From an uncultured Bulleidia sp. (GTDB taxonomy: Bacteria > Bacillota_I > Bacilli_A > Erysipelotrichales > Erysipelotrichaceae): a stretch of DNA of 45,122 bases. The stretch is taken from assembly GCA_934757945.1 (NCBI GenBank), contig CAKVLT010000008.1, positions 1 to 45,122 of the forward strand. The letters are read 5' to 3'. Shown here piece after piece: positions 1-5,520 of this stretch. Under the pieces are notes generated by a model that was given only the letters and a program-made list of their open reading frames with translations, made no database searches and was not told the origin of the DNA. The first letter of the stretch is position 1. Each line of letters begins with the position of its first letter. The position numbers and the translations under genes were made by a program.

Positions 1-74
1 GGATCGTTGTGCTCCCAGTCAGTTTCAATTTTTGCCGTTCCTTTGCATCTAGGACACTTTCTAAGCTTAATCAT
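1..74 (-). CDS. phage zinc-ribbon protein, N-terminal fragment
   Basis: The reading frame starts with ATG at 74 and runs off the left edge, so only about 24 residues are visible. They begin MIKLRKCPRCKGTAKIET and contain a CxxC knuckle typical of small phage zinc ribbons (Lar-like or generic); the second knuckle would lie outside the window. The start codon overlaps the dUTPase stop as ATGA, which implies translational coupling inside the leftward early operon. The function cannot be told from the fragment. Confidence 0.6.
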   Translation of the reverse strand, partial: MIKLRKCPRCKGTAKIETDWEHND

Positions 75-475
75 TTTCCGGTACTCCCTAAGCCGCCAGT
101 TCTTAAGGCTTTAACGTCATCATCGTCAGTCAGATAGTATCTTTCAAAGATGCCTTGCATATATCTCTGATCTTGTTCTATACATACAGCCTGATCACTT
201 GTGTTGATTAAAAACGCATGTATATGGTCTTTGTAGTCGCTGTCTATGATGCCTACAGAGTTTGTAAGAGTGATACCTTTGCGACCTAAAGAAGATCTTA
301 CATACAGTTTTAAAACAATCCTTGGATCATCAATATCAACACTTACGCATGTATCAAACTCATAGATTTCATGTGGCATGATCCATATCTCTCTTGGTGA
401 GTAAAAATCATATCCAGCACTACCTTGTGTAGCTCTAACTGGTGGTTTAATACCACCGTGTGCAATAAACTTCAT
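71..475 (-). CDS. dut: phage dUTPase
   Basis: Predicted dUTP pyrophosphatase, hydrolysing dUTP to dUMP and PPi so that uracil stays out of phage DNA. All five trimeric-dUTPase motifs are recognisable in 134 residues: AGYDFYSP (I), RSSLGRKG (II), NSVGIIDSDY (III), QRYMQGIF (IV) and a C-terminal GGLGSTGK (V). Motif III continues DYKDHI rather than the usual DYRGE, a divergence common in phage enzymes. The gene sits in the leftward early/replication operon, three bases after the helicase-loader gene and overlapping the next gene by four bases. Confidence 0.9.
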   Translation of the reverse strand: MKFIAHGGIKPPVRATQGSAGYDFYSPREIWIMPHEIYEFDTCVSVDIDDPRIVLKLYVRSSLGRKGITLTNSVGIIDSDYKDHIHAFLINTSDQAVCIEQDQRYMQGIFERYYLTDDDDVKALRTGGLGSTGK

Positions 476-478
476 TCT

Positions 479-1042
479 TCAATCTCCTTTCTGCGAATTA
501 TTTGTTTCTAGCATTTGCCATTGAGAAACTCCTGCTAGTTCTTCGAGTTTTCCTTCTCTGATCAATCTGTCATTCTTCCTACCTGCTATAGAGACATAAC
601 GCTTCATGAACCATGGCCACTTAAACTCAATATCTTTACTGTCAGACTGACTCATCTGTCTGAGCTGGTCATATGTCAGAATTTCTTTTGTGATGTCGTC
701 CAGTGCATCAAATTTCTGCTGATCAATGTGTCTGTCTTGACTCATGCTGCGCAAGAATCCCCGCAGTTCAGTCCATGCCTGATTCGCTAAAATATCAGCA
801 TCCGGCTCTATTTGAGCTCTGACATCTGCAACAATATCCGCTACCTGTGGTGCATATTCTCTTCTGCAGTTTGTGATAATATCCAACACTGCCTGTTCCA
901 CGAGGCTGTATGGAAATGGTTCCAATACCTTATGCCATACATTGAGCTTTAGTGCCATTTCATTAGCAGTCATGTTTTTAAAGCTTTGAGGATATTCACC
1001 TTTGAGAATGTTTAGGATTTTCCGTGTGTCATCTAAAACCAT
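479..1042 (-). CDS. phage replicative helicase loader/inhibitor (G39P-like)
   Basis: A protein of 187 residues resembling the loader-and-inhibitor family of SPP1 G39P: an N-terminal helical domain (VLDDTRKILNILKGEYP, then VEQAVLDIITNCRREYAPQV, about residues 1-75) and a charged, probably flexible C-terminus. Family members bind the replicative helicase and deliver it to the initiator at the origin. The start overlaps the end of the upstream replication gene by ten bases, which fits an initiator-loader pair. The assignment rests on sequence character and neighbours; no catalytic residues are expected in this family. Confidence 0.7.
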   Translation of the reverse strand: MVLDDTRKILNILKGEYPQSFKNMTANEMALKLNVWHKVLEPFPYSLVEQAVLDIITNCRREYAPQVADIVADVRAQIEPDADILANQAWTELRGFLRSMSQDRHIDQQKFDALDDITKEILTYDQLRQMSQSDSKDIEFKWPWFMKRYVSIAGRKNDRLIREGKLEELAGVSQWQMLETNNSQKGD

Positions 1043-1776
1043 AGTTCTGTCTCCTTGCCTTTCTGCTGATATGGTTCATCATTCCATCTTTCACCATTTA
1101 GCCATGTAGTGGCTAACGGTATAAACTGAGTGCCTTCTGCCTTTGCTTTAGGCACTACTGTGACATTTAAGCCATTCATGATGCTGTTAAAAACATCCTG
1201 TGTTTTGCAAATTTTAATAAACTTGTCATGTGCTTTTTTCTTGTCCGAATGCTTTGGATAAGCGTTCCAAAACGTGTTAAACCATGATTCCTGCAAATCA
1301 ATCACATCAGTATCAGTGCATTTTGCACGATATATTGGATTCGGATTAGGATTCGTATTCGGATTGGATTCGTATTCGGATTGGATTACGGTAACATCTG
1401 ATATCATCTGATTGCATTTGATATCATCTGATATCATTTGATTGCAAGTGGTGTTTGGTGCCGGATATTTAGACTTTTTTGACCTGATCTGTTGATAATG
1501 TTCCCAGTTAACAATCTGAATGTAGGATTTAGCTTCAACCTTATAGGTGTAAATCATACAAGCTGAGGTTAGACTATTAAGAGCATTTTTGATCTGATCA
1601 AGTCTTACGTCTTTTAGTGGAAAACACATTCCACGTATCACAGCAGGTCTACCGTCAAACCTTCCGTAATCATCCACATTAACAAGTAATCTGTAAAACA
1701 GAACTTCTTCAAACCATGTCAAGCCATCTATGCTATCACTTCTGCAGATAGAGTCTCTAAGAATTCTGTTTGGCAT
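1033..1776 (-). CDS. phage replication initiator / replisome organizer
   Basis: A protein of 247 residues. Its N-terminus (MPNRILRDSICRSDSIDGLTWFEEVLFYRLLVNVDDYGRF) is the winged-helix region found in many Firmicute phage replication proteins. Residues about 110-150 are repetitive and low-complexity (two CNQMISD copies, then NPNTNPNPNP), and the C-terminus (WFNTFWNAYPKHSDKKKAHDKF) resembles DnaD-like or replication-protein C-terminal domains. The repetitive linker is encoded by DNA repeats that could be the origin. It lies immediately upstream of the helicase loader. The exact family is not certain; initiator of phage replication is the best reading. Confidence 0.75.
   Translation of the reverse strand: MPNRILRDSICRSDSIDGLTWFEEVLFYRLLVNVDDYGRFDGRPAVIRGMCFPLKDVRLDQIKNALNSLTSACMIYTYKVEAKSYIQIVNWEHYQQIRSKKSKYPAPNTTCNQMISDDIKCNQMISDVTVIQSEYESNPNTNPNPNPIYRAKCTDTDVIDLQESWFNTFWNAYPKHSDKKKAHDKFIKICKTQDVFNSIMNGLNVTVVPKAKAEGTQFIPLATTWLNGERWNDEPYQQKGKETELWF
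1335..1447. repeat. iteron-like repeats, candidate phage replication origin
   Basis: Two repeat sets lie inside the initiator gene. A perfect 17-bp direct repeat (ATTCGTATTCGGATTGG) occupies 1351-1367 and 1368-1384, with a degenerate copy just to the left. Next, five to six 10-bp blocks of the form AT(AT/TG)CAT(C/T)TG run from about 1391 to 1450, spaced one helical turn apart. Phage initiators such as lambda O and SPP1 gp38 carry their origins as iterons within their own gene, so this is a plausible origin. They could instead be only a codon-repeat linker. Confidence 0.5.
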
Positions 1777-1782
1777 AATTCG

Positions 1783-1905
1783 TCATTTCCTGTGTTCTTC
1801 TATAGATTTTTTCACTGCTTTAACATCATCAGAAATTTCAACAATATCTCCTATTGTCATTACCTGAAGTATCAGTATTCCTATTAACATTAATTTCTCC
1901 GCCAT
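1783..1905 (-). CDS. small phage protein, 40 aa
   Basis: A short ORF with a strong ribosome-binding site (GGAGGTG seven bases before ATG). The product starts MAEKLMLIGILILQVMTIGD, a hydrophobic stretch that could be a membrane anchor, followed by a charged tail ending KKSIEEHRK. Its first 16 bases overlap the end of the preceding small gene in another frame. It resembles the tiny tail-anchored proteins common in phage early operons. No family is recognised. Confidence 0.55.
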   Translation of the reverse strand: MAEKLMLIGILILQVMTIGDIVEISDDVKAVKKSIEEHRK

Positions 1906-2057
1906 CTTTTACTCACCTCCATATAAACCAGCGACAATGCTGTTAATGTATATCCAGCAATATTCCATGTTGTTAACCATAATGCGATGGATAGAACGAA
2001 CATCAGAGCACATACAGTGTCTTGAGTTTCTATCAAGGCTTTTCTTTTGTCAGTCAT
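1890..2057 (-). CDS. small phage membrane protein, 55 aa
   Basis: The ORF starts at 2057, where its ATG overlaps the stop of the coiled-coil gene (ATGA). The product has a short charged N-terminus (MTDKRKALIETQD), two hydrophobic segments at about residues 14-31 and 34-46 (ALMFVLSIALWL and IAGYTLTALSLVY) and a basic C-terminus (SKRWRRN), as expected of a two-pass inner-membrane protein. The overlaps on both sides support translation as part of the operon. The role is unknown. Confidence 0.55.
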   Translation of the reverse strand: MTDKRKALIETQDTVCALMFVLSIALWLTTWNIAGYTLTALSLVYMEVSKRWRRN

Positions 2058-2266
2058 GCACAAGCCCTCAAATTTCTAATTCTTTCTTCCAGGTGCTGAT
2101 TTGCAATGTACAGTCTATTATTAAGCTTGACAGCTGCTTTAATTTGCTTATCCTGCTTAGCAACAGTATCTTCAGAATGCTGGAACTTAATCCTCCATTC
2201 TTCTGCTTCTCTTTTTAAAATTGCATTTTCTCTTGTGAGAGTTTCAATCATTTCTTGGTTTGTCAT
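2054..2266 (-). CDS. small phage coiled-coil protein
   Basis: A product of 70 residues that is almost entirely a predicted heptad coiled coil (LTRENAILKREAEEW, then DKQIKAAVKLNNRL), with no hydrophobic segment. AGGAG lies seven bases before the ATG. It is the promoter-proximal member of a three-gene overlapping cluster with the two small proteins to its left. Such proteins are frequent in phage early regions; I do not recognise a named family. Confidence 0.65.
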   Translation of the reverse strand: MTNQEMIETLTRENAILKREAEEWRIKFQHSEDTVAKQDKQIKAAVKLNNRLYIANQHLEERIRNLRACA

Positions 2267-2286
2267 ATGTTTCTCCTGTATAATAG

Positions 2287-2310
2287 AAACGTCTTTAAAA
2301 TAAGACGTTT
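2287..2310. promoter_or_regulatory. 8-bp inverted repeat upstream of the coiled-coil gene
   Basis: Perfect arms AAACGTCT and AGACGTTT flank an 8-base loop, 20 bases upstream of the start at 2266. Reading leftward it is followed by CTATTATACAGG rather than a T-run, so it is not a good minus-strand terminator. It could be an operator, or a leader hairpin overlapping a TATTAT promoter element. Confidence 0.35.
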
Positions 2311-2330
2311 GTTTTGTTGGTATTGCTTAC

Positions 2331-2840
2331 TTATTCGCCTTTGGAAGCAATACCTTTTTTTAATTTTTCTTCAATTTTTCTAGCAAGTTCATCTGCAGAA
2401 GCTTCCTTTGCATAGAAATCAGGATTTGCTACAATTATTACGTCTGGCTTTACATCTACATCAGATTTCTTGAATACACGCACATCACTAATAAACTTGT
2501 AACTATCAGAACCCTCAGTCTTTCCATTTGGTTCCGCAGATTTTGAACCACTTGGCTTTTGCTCTTCTAACAATTCTTCCAGAAAAGCTAATCTTGAATC
2601 CCAGTTTTGAACAATACCAAGCATTATTTTTTCAAAGTCTTCTTCCCTCATGTAACCAATCAGTTCTTGGTTTAAATCTATAAGCCCTGTTACATACGCA
2701 ATCTTATTAATTGCTACATCATATGTGTTTGGATCTTCTACATCTATGATGGCCACTTTGGCATCATCCAGTGCTTTTTCAGTCATGCTTATAGATCTAA
2801 GAAAAAAGCCCGGCAGATCTATTTCTTTTTCCTGTTCCAT
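2331..2840 (-). CDS. phage protein of unknown function, 169 aa
   Basis: An acidic protein with a well-placed AAGGAGG before the ATG. The N-terminal half (about 1-85) is predicted helical and includes DLNQELIGYMREEDFEKIM. A low-complexity linker (KPSGSKSAEPNGKTEGSDS) leads to a C-terminal part that ends in a lysine-rich helix. I recognise no family. Its place between the HTH protein and the small coiled-coil protein suggests an early-expressed accessory or recombination function, but nothing in the sequence shows it. Confidence 0.65.
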   Translation of the reverse strand: MEQEKEIDLPGFFLRSISMTEKALDDAKVAIIDVEDPNTYDVAINKIAYVTGLIDLNQELIGYMREEDFEKIMLGIVQNWDSRLAFLEELLEEQKPSGSKSAEPNGKTEGSDSYKFISDVRVFKKSDVDVKPDVIIVANPDFYAKEASADELARKIEEKLKKGIASKGE

Positions 2841-2854
2841 TTTTATCCTCCTTA

Positions 2855-3109
2855 TTAACTTCTTACTTCATCGGTTAGAATCAGCTGCTGAAGTGTTTTG
2901 ATTGAATATCCAGTTACCTTGCAAAGACTGGTTATCTTAATCTTTGTAGGTTCAACACGGAATTCCATCTTTCCATCAATCTTATTTACTGCTTCTTCAT
3001 AAATACGCTTTGCTCTTGCTTGTGATATCCCTAATAACGTGGATATGTCACTTTTTGTAAGGTAGGCTTGTTGTACTATTTGCCTACGGGTTTTCTTTGG
3101 TTGACACAT
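2855..3109 (-). CDS. phage helix-turn-helix protein, 84 aa
   Basis: Residues about 14-33 (AYLTKSDISTLLGISQARAK) form a clear helix-turn-helix, and a second short HTH-like stretch (ITSLCKVTGYSIKTLQQ) lies at about 59-75. This double arrangement resembles small phage/ICE DNA-binding proteins of the excisionase or DUF3173 type. AAAGGAGGG precedes the ATG. It could be an excisionase or an early regulator. The integrase is about 3.7 kb away on the other strand, so the excisionase role is only a guess. Confidence 0.6.
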   Translation of the reverse strand: MCQPKKTRRQIVQQAYLTKSDISTLLGISQARAKRIYEEAVNKIDGKMEFRVEPTKIKITSLCKVTGYSIKTLQQLILTDEVRS

Positions 3110-3125
3110 ATTGTTCCCTCCTTTC

Positions 3126-3362
3126 TCAAATAATGAGTGATTCTTTCACAACTTCTAATTGGCATTCCAGATAATCGCGAACATTATTTGTTACTTTCAT
3201 AACATCCCTGCCTGTCAAAGCAGGGTTGTTTTTTAATTCCTGCATAATCATGTCAAAAAGTTTTTTTTGATCTTCAGTAGTTTGCTGATAAAATCTTGTG
3301 TTCTTGTAATTTTTATCATTGCCAAAATAGCCAAATTTTTTTTCTAATTCATAGCGGTTCAT
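3126..3362 (-). CDS. phage protein of unknown function, 78 aa
   Basis: I chose the ATG at 3362 (MNRYELEKKFGYFGNDKNY) over one 30 bases upstream because AAAGGA sits correctly before it and because it then starts one base after the stop of the RHH gene. The product is soluble and charged, with a helical C-terminal part (QKKLFDMIMQELKNNPALTGRDVMK). No family is recognised. Tight spacing indicates co-transcription with the RHH gene. Confidence 0.6.
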   Translation of the reverse strand: MNRYELEKKFGYFGNDKNYKNTRFYQQTTEDQKKLFDMIMQELKNNPALTGRDVMKVTNNVRDYLECQLEVVKESLII

Positions 3363-3363
3363 G

Positions 3364-3528
3364 TCATTTCCTTTCTTTTTCTTTTGTTTCAAGATCGTTA
3401 ATCATTTCATTGATTGCTTTATTAATGAGCTGATTCCTACTCATAAACTCTTCCTCAGCAAAGTGCTTTATCTTTTCGTTCATCTCATCTGAAATTCTTA
3501 ATGTAAACTTAAACATTTTAGCCGTCAT
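3364..3528 (-). CDS. ribbon-helix-helix regulator (CopG/Arc type), 54 aa
   Basis: Starting at the ATG at 3528 (GGAG eight bases upstream), the protein reads MTAKMFKFTLRISDEMNEKIKHF: a beta strand followed by two helices (DEMNEKIKHFAEEE and SRNQLINKAINEMI), the RHH fold. A longer ORF starting at 3555 lacks a better ribosome site. It is divergent from a second RHH gene at 3658 across about 130 bases containing promoters and repeated GCYGTCAT motifs, one of which overlaps this start codon. Autoregulation is likely. Confidence 0.75.
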   Translation of the reverse strand: MTAKMFKFTLRISDEMNEKIKHFAEEEFMSRNQLINKAINEMINDLETKEKERK

Positions 3529-3622
3529 AATTGCTCCATCCTTCCGCCACTTCAATATATCATGCCGTCATTTTTAAGTCAATATTTTGTGGTTAACAAT
3601 TTTGGCTTTTCTATGCTGTCAT
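3521..3622. repeat. GCYGTCAT repeats, probable RHH operators
   Basis: The octamer GC(C/T)GTCAT occurs at 3521-3528, 3564-3571 and 3615-3622 in the same orientation. The first overlaps the start codon of the minus-strand RHH gene, the second lies between its -10 and -35, and the third lies in the spacer just upstream of the rightward TATAAT. Short repeated half-sites over divergent promoters are the usual binding pattern of RHH repressors. Confidence 0.45.
3554..3582 (-). promoter_or_regulatory. leftward promoter of the RHH/early operon
   Basis: On the minus strand TTGACT (3582-3577) is followed after exactly 17 bases by TATATT (3559-3554), a good sigma-70-type match. It would start transcription about 15-20 bases before the chosen start codon at 3528 and drive the leftward cluster 3364 to 1 or beyond. 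Confidence 0.65.
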
Positions 3623-3630
3623 ATTGACTG

Positions 3631-3636
3631 TATAAT
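3631..3636 (+). promoter_or_regulatory. -10 element of the rightward RHH pair
   Basis: A perfect TATAAT lies 22 bases before the ATG at 3658, with GGAGGGAG as ribosome site. The corresponding -35 (TTTCTA at 3608-3613, 17-base spacing) is poor. The promoter is therefore probably weak or activator dependent. Confidence 0.5.
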
Positions 3637-3657
3637 GAATGTACGGAGGGAGATCTC

Positions 3658-3843
3658 ATGAAAAATGACAATAGAGTAAAATATAGCTTACGCATTGACA
3701 AAGAAACGCTAGACAAGTTCGGAATGATTGCTGAGTCTAATCATCGTTCCATTAATTCTGAGCTAATCGTACTCATTGAAGAATTCCTTAAATCTCGTGA
3801 AACACCTTCATCAGAGAAGGAATCACAAGAGCATTCAAAGTAA
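3658..3843 (+). CDS. Arc-like ribbon-helix-helix protein, 61 aa
   Basis: A strand-forming start (RVKYSLRIDKETLDKF) is followed by helices containing NHRSINSELIVLIEEFLK, the classic Arc/Mnt RHH signature in which the RSxNxE segment caps the second helix. The ribosome site is GGAGGGAG. The polar C-terminal tail (SSEKESQEHSK) is nearly identical to that of the next gene because the last 70 bases of both genes are a repeat (64 of 70 identical). It is transcribed against the surrounding leftward early genes. Confidence 0.75.
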   Translation: MKNDNRVKYSLRIDKETLDKFGMIAESNHRSINSELIVLIEEFLKSRETPSSEKESQEHSK

Positions 3844-3866
3844 GAAAGATACGGAGGTCTCTCGCA

Positions 3867-4049
3867 ATGTCAGACAACACAGCAAGAATCACTTTTAGAA
3901 TGAGCCAGGAACTTTTCGATAAGATTAAAGAAAGCGCCAATAAACATCACAGATCAGCAAACGCTGAGATGATTGTTGCTATTGAAGAATTCCTTAAATC
4001 TCATGAAAGTACTTCATCAGAGAAAGAATCACAAGAGCGTTCAAAGTAA
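3867..4049 (+). CDS. Arc-like ribbon-helix-helix protein, paralog, 60 aa
   Basis: Paralog of the preceding gene: ARITFRMSQELFDKIKESAN, then HHRSANAEMIVAIEEFLKS and a SSEKESQERSK tail. Ribosome site GGAGGT. It follows the first copy after 23 bases, so the two are one transcript, formed by tandem duplication. Its final 56 bases overlap, antisense, the end of another RHH gene (3994-4131). The two Arc-like proteins could form heterodimers. Confidence 0.75.
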   Translation: MSDNTARITFRMSQELFDKIKESANKHHRSANAEMIVAIEEFLKSHESTSSEKESQERSK

Positions 4050-4131
4050 GATTGAACTTCTCACAGTATTTAAGTAACGTTTTATGTTCTTCTTCAGAGA
4101 TCCTAACCGTTACTTTTTTTGTGCTTGCCAT
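3994..4131 (-). CDS. ribbon-helix-helix protein, 45 aa, overlapping antisense gene
   Basis: A short ORF with AAAGGAG eight bases before ATG at 4131. The product reads MASTKKVTVRISEEEHKTLL, then a turn and a second helix (NLTLNALVILSLMKYFHEI): a compact but complete RHH. The last 56 bases are the reverse complement of the end of the Arc-like gene on the other strand, so both genes share that DNA in opposite directions. It lies downstream of the Cro-like gene behind a large inverted repeat. Shortness and overlap make it less certain than its neighbours. Confidence 0.6.
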   Translation of the reverse strand: MASTKKVTVRISEEEHKTLLKYCEKFNLTLNALVILSLMKYFHEI

Positions 4132-4152
4132 GTTTTCTCCTTTCTTTTGTTT

Positions 4153-4269
4153 GTTTCACCCCTGCAAGCTAGATATGAGAAAAAATGAGTAATTAATAGT
4201 CTTTCTATGGGGAGACTTGATTGTTTTGATTTAAAAGGACATCTCATATCTAGGTTGCAAAGGTGAAGC
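4153..4269. repeat. 28-bp imperfect inverted repeat around a small hairpin
   Basis: The arms 4153-4180 and 4242-4269 match at 24 of 28 positions when one is reversed. As minus-strand RNA several mismatches become G-U pairs, giving a nearly continuous stem. Inside, 4198-4217 forms a smaller hairpin (AGTCT/AGACT). There are no target-site duplications, so I favour an RNA structure in the leader of the RHH gene at 4131 over a transposon remnant. Confidence 0.6.
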
Positions 4270-4274
4270 AAAAC

Positions 4275-4290
4275 GTTTAGTTTTCTAAAC
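4275..4290. promoter_or_regulatory. phage operator O1 (GTTTAG-N4-CTAAAC)
   Basis: A perfect palindrome GTTTAGTTTTCTAAAC, extended on each side to AAC...GTT. The same 16-mer recurs at 4533-4548. This copy covers the last codons and stop of the Cro-like gene, far from the main promoters, so it may bind repressor for roadblock or looping. Confidence 0.7.
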
Positions 4291-4518
4291 GTTACAGGTA
4301 AAAAAATAAATGGGAATATCTTTGGGCTGGATATGCAAAATTTCACAGCTTTTCTTGATTTCACTCTGCGAAAATTCAATTTTGCCAGATAATCTTGCAG
4401 AAACGGATGTTCTAGCTAATCCAAGTTCTTCAGCATATTTGTCCTGTGTTCCAAGCACTTCTTTAATTTTCCCTTTTAATTTTGACAAATCAAATTTGTA
4501 TTCATTACGATCTTGCAT
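4285..4518 (-). CDS. Cro-like repressor (DUF739 family)
   Basis: The protein of 77 residues reads YKFDLSKLKGKIKEVLGTQD, then an HTH (KYAEELGLARTSVSARLSG) and a tail (EIKKSCEILHIQPKDIPIYFF). This is the layout of DUF739 phage repressors, the Cro-like partner in many Firmicute siphophages. AAAGGAG precedes ATG. It is divergent from the large repressor, and between the two starts are three operator-like palindromes. By analogy it promotes lytic growth by shutting off the lysogeny promoter. Confidence 0.85.
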   Translation of the reverse strand: MQDRNEYKFDLSKLKGKIKEVLGTQDKYAEELGLARTSVSARLSGKIEFSQSEIKKSCEILHIQPKDIPIYFFTCNV

Positions 4519-4532
4519 TTTTTCTCCTTTCC

Positions 4533-4628
4533 GTTTAGTTTTCTAAACACGTTATTAGAATAAAACAATATTTTAGATTTGTAAACATTTTTATTTAAAA
4601 TCTTTTTAAAATGTTGTGCTTTCTAAAC
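4533..4628. promoter_or_regulatory. operator cluster O2-O4 of the lysis/lysogeny switch
   Basis: O2 at 4533-4548 is identical to O1 (GTTTAGTTTTCTAAAC). O3 at 4571-4586 and O4 at 4613-4628 each match 13 of 16 positions. O2 lies just downstream of the cro -10, O3 covers the cro -35, and O4 covers the -35/spacer of the rightward repressor promoter. This ordering lets graded repressor binding choose between the two promoters, as in lambda. Confidence 0.65.
4557..4585 (-). promoter_or_regulatory. leftward promoter of the Cro-like gene
   Basis: TTTACA (minus strand, 4585-4580), 17 bases, then TATTCT (4562-4557). The start of transcription would be near 4550, about 30 bases before the ATG. Operators O2 and O3 flank and overlap it. 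Confidence 0.6.
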
Positions 4629-4642
4629 ATTAAATGTAAGAT
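4614..4642 (+). promoter_or_regulatory. rightward lysogeny promoter
   Basis: TTGTGC at 4614-4619 and TAAGAT at 4637-4642 are separated by 17 bases. Both hexamers are imperfect, which fits a promoter subject to control. O4 overlaps the -35 and spacer. GAGGG lies eight bases before the ATG of the repressor gene at 4666. Confidence 0.5.
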
Positions 4643-4665
4643 TTAAATGTAAAGAGGGAATATAT

Positions 4666-5520
4666 ATGACAACATGCAGCGAAAGAATTAAGGAATCAAT
4701 GGAAAGCTTAGGAATATCCCAAGCCGATCTATGTAGGCACACAGGAATAAGCAAAGGAGCTCTAAGCAGTTATATAAGTGGAAGATATGAGCCAAAGCAA
4801 AAAACAGTATATTTATTAGCAAAAGCATTAAATGTAAATGAGTCTTGGCTCATGGGCTACGATGTTTCAAAAAGCAGAGAATATAAAATAACCAATCAAC
4901 CAGAAAAAAACAGTATAGAACTATCTCCTACTGCTGTAAAAGTAGGAAAGCAGCTATCAGATCTCGAAAAGAAATTCGGATATACAGAACAACAGGTAGC
5001 TGATGCAATGAAAATATCAATAGATCATTATCATGATGTAAAAAACGGCGTCAATCACATTTTGGATACAAATCTGATGTGTAGGTTTGCCGCTTTTTAT
5101 GACAAAAAATGGACAGAACTTTTTTCTTATGATTGCATTCCTGTACCTGTAAATGACAACATTGTAGCTTTGCAACAAATGGCTGGTCTTGAGGATGATG
5201 AAGTATGTAAAGCAGTTGGACTTAGCTTAGAAGATTACAATCAGATCCGAATGGGTGAAAAACCGGCTGACTACTCTACTCTTGAAAAATTCTGTAATTT
5301 GTACAACATACCTTTTTCAATGATTTTAGGGCCAAACCTGATGCAACATGCTGATGAACCTAAAAAAAAGCTTTCCGTAAAATTCCAGGTATATATAAAT
5401 CAAATCAGCAACGCTTTACACGGTGAAGAGTTTGGTAAACAGGATATGGAAGAATTAATAAATTATATTGAATATATGGCTATTAAAAAGAAACGTTTAA
5501 GAGAAAGCGAGGAAAAATGA
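4666..5520 (+). CDS. phage repressor with three HTH-like domains, no protease domain
   Basis: CI-type lysogeny repressor of 284 residues. The N-terminal XRE domain (about 5-65; GISQADLCRHTGISKGALSSY, with SGRYEPKQKTVYLLAKAL) is canonical and is followed by LNVNESWLMGYD. Two further degenerate HTH-like units are visible (FGYTEQQVADAMKIS at about 105-120 and GLEDDEVCKAVGLS at about 175-190). There is no S24/LexA autoprotease segment, so RecA-driven self-cleavage is not expected. The next gene overlaps by four bases (ATGA). Induction might instead depend on a partner protein. Confidence 0.85.
   Translation: MTTCSERIKESMESLGISQADLCRHTGISKGALSSYISGRYEPKQKTVYLLAKALNVNESWLMGYDVSKSREYKITNQPEKNSIELSPTAVKVGKQLSDLEKKFGYTEQQVADAMKISIDHYHDVKNGVNHILDTNLMCRFAAFYDKKWTELFSYDCIPVPVNDNIVALQQMAGLEDDEVCKAVGLSLEDYNQIRMGEKPADYSTLEKFCNLYNIPFSMILGPNLMQHADEPKKKLSVKFQVYINQISNALHGEEFGKQDMEELINYIEYMAIKKKRLRESEEK

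Noticed and set aside
1937..2218. 93-codon plus-strand ORF in the prophage
   Set aside because: It is antisense to the overlapping small minus-strand genes that have ribosome sites and start/stop coupling; composition is that of a shadow frame.
4153..4269. Reading the 28-base inverted repeat as a transposon remnant
   Set aside because: No target duplication and imperfect ends; G-U-compatible mismatches fit an RNA structure better.
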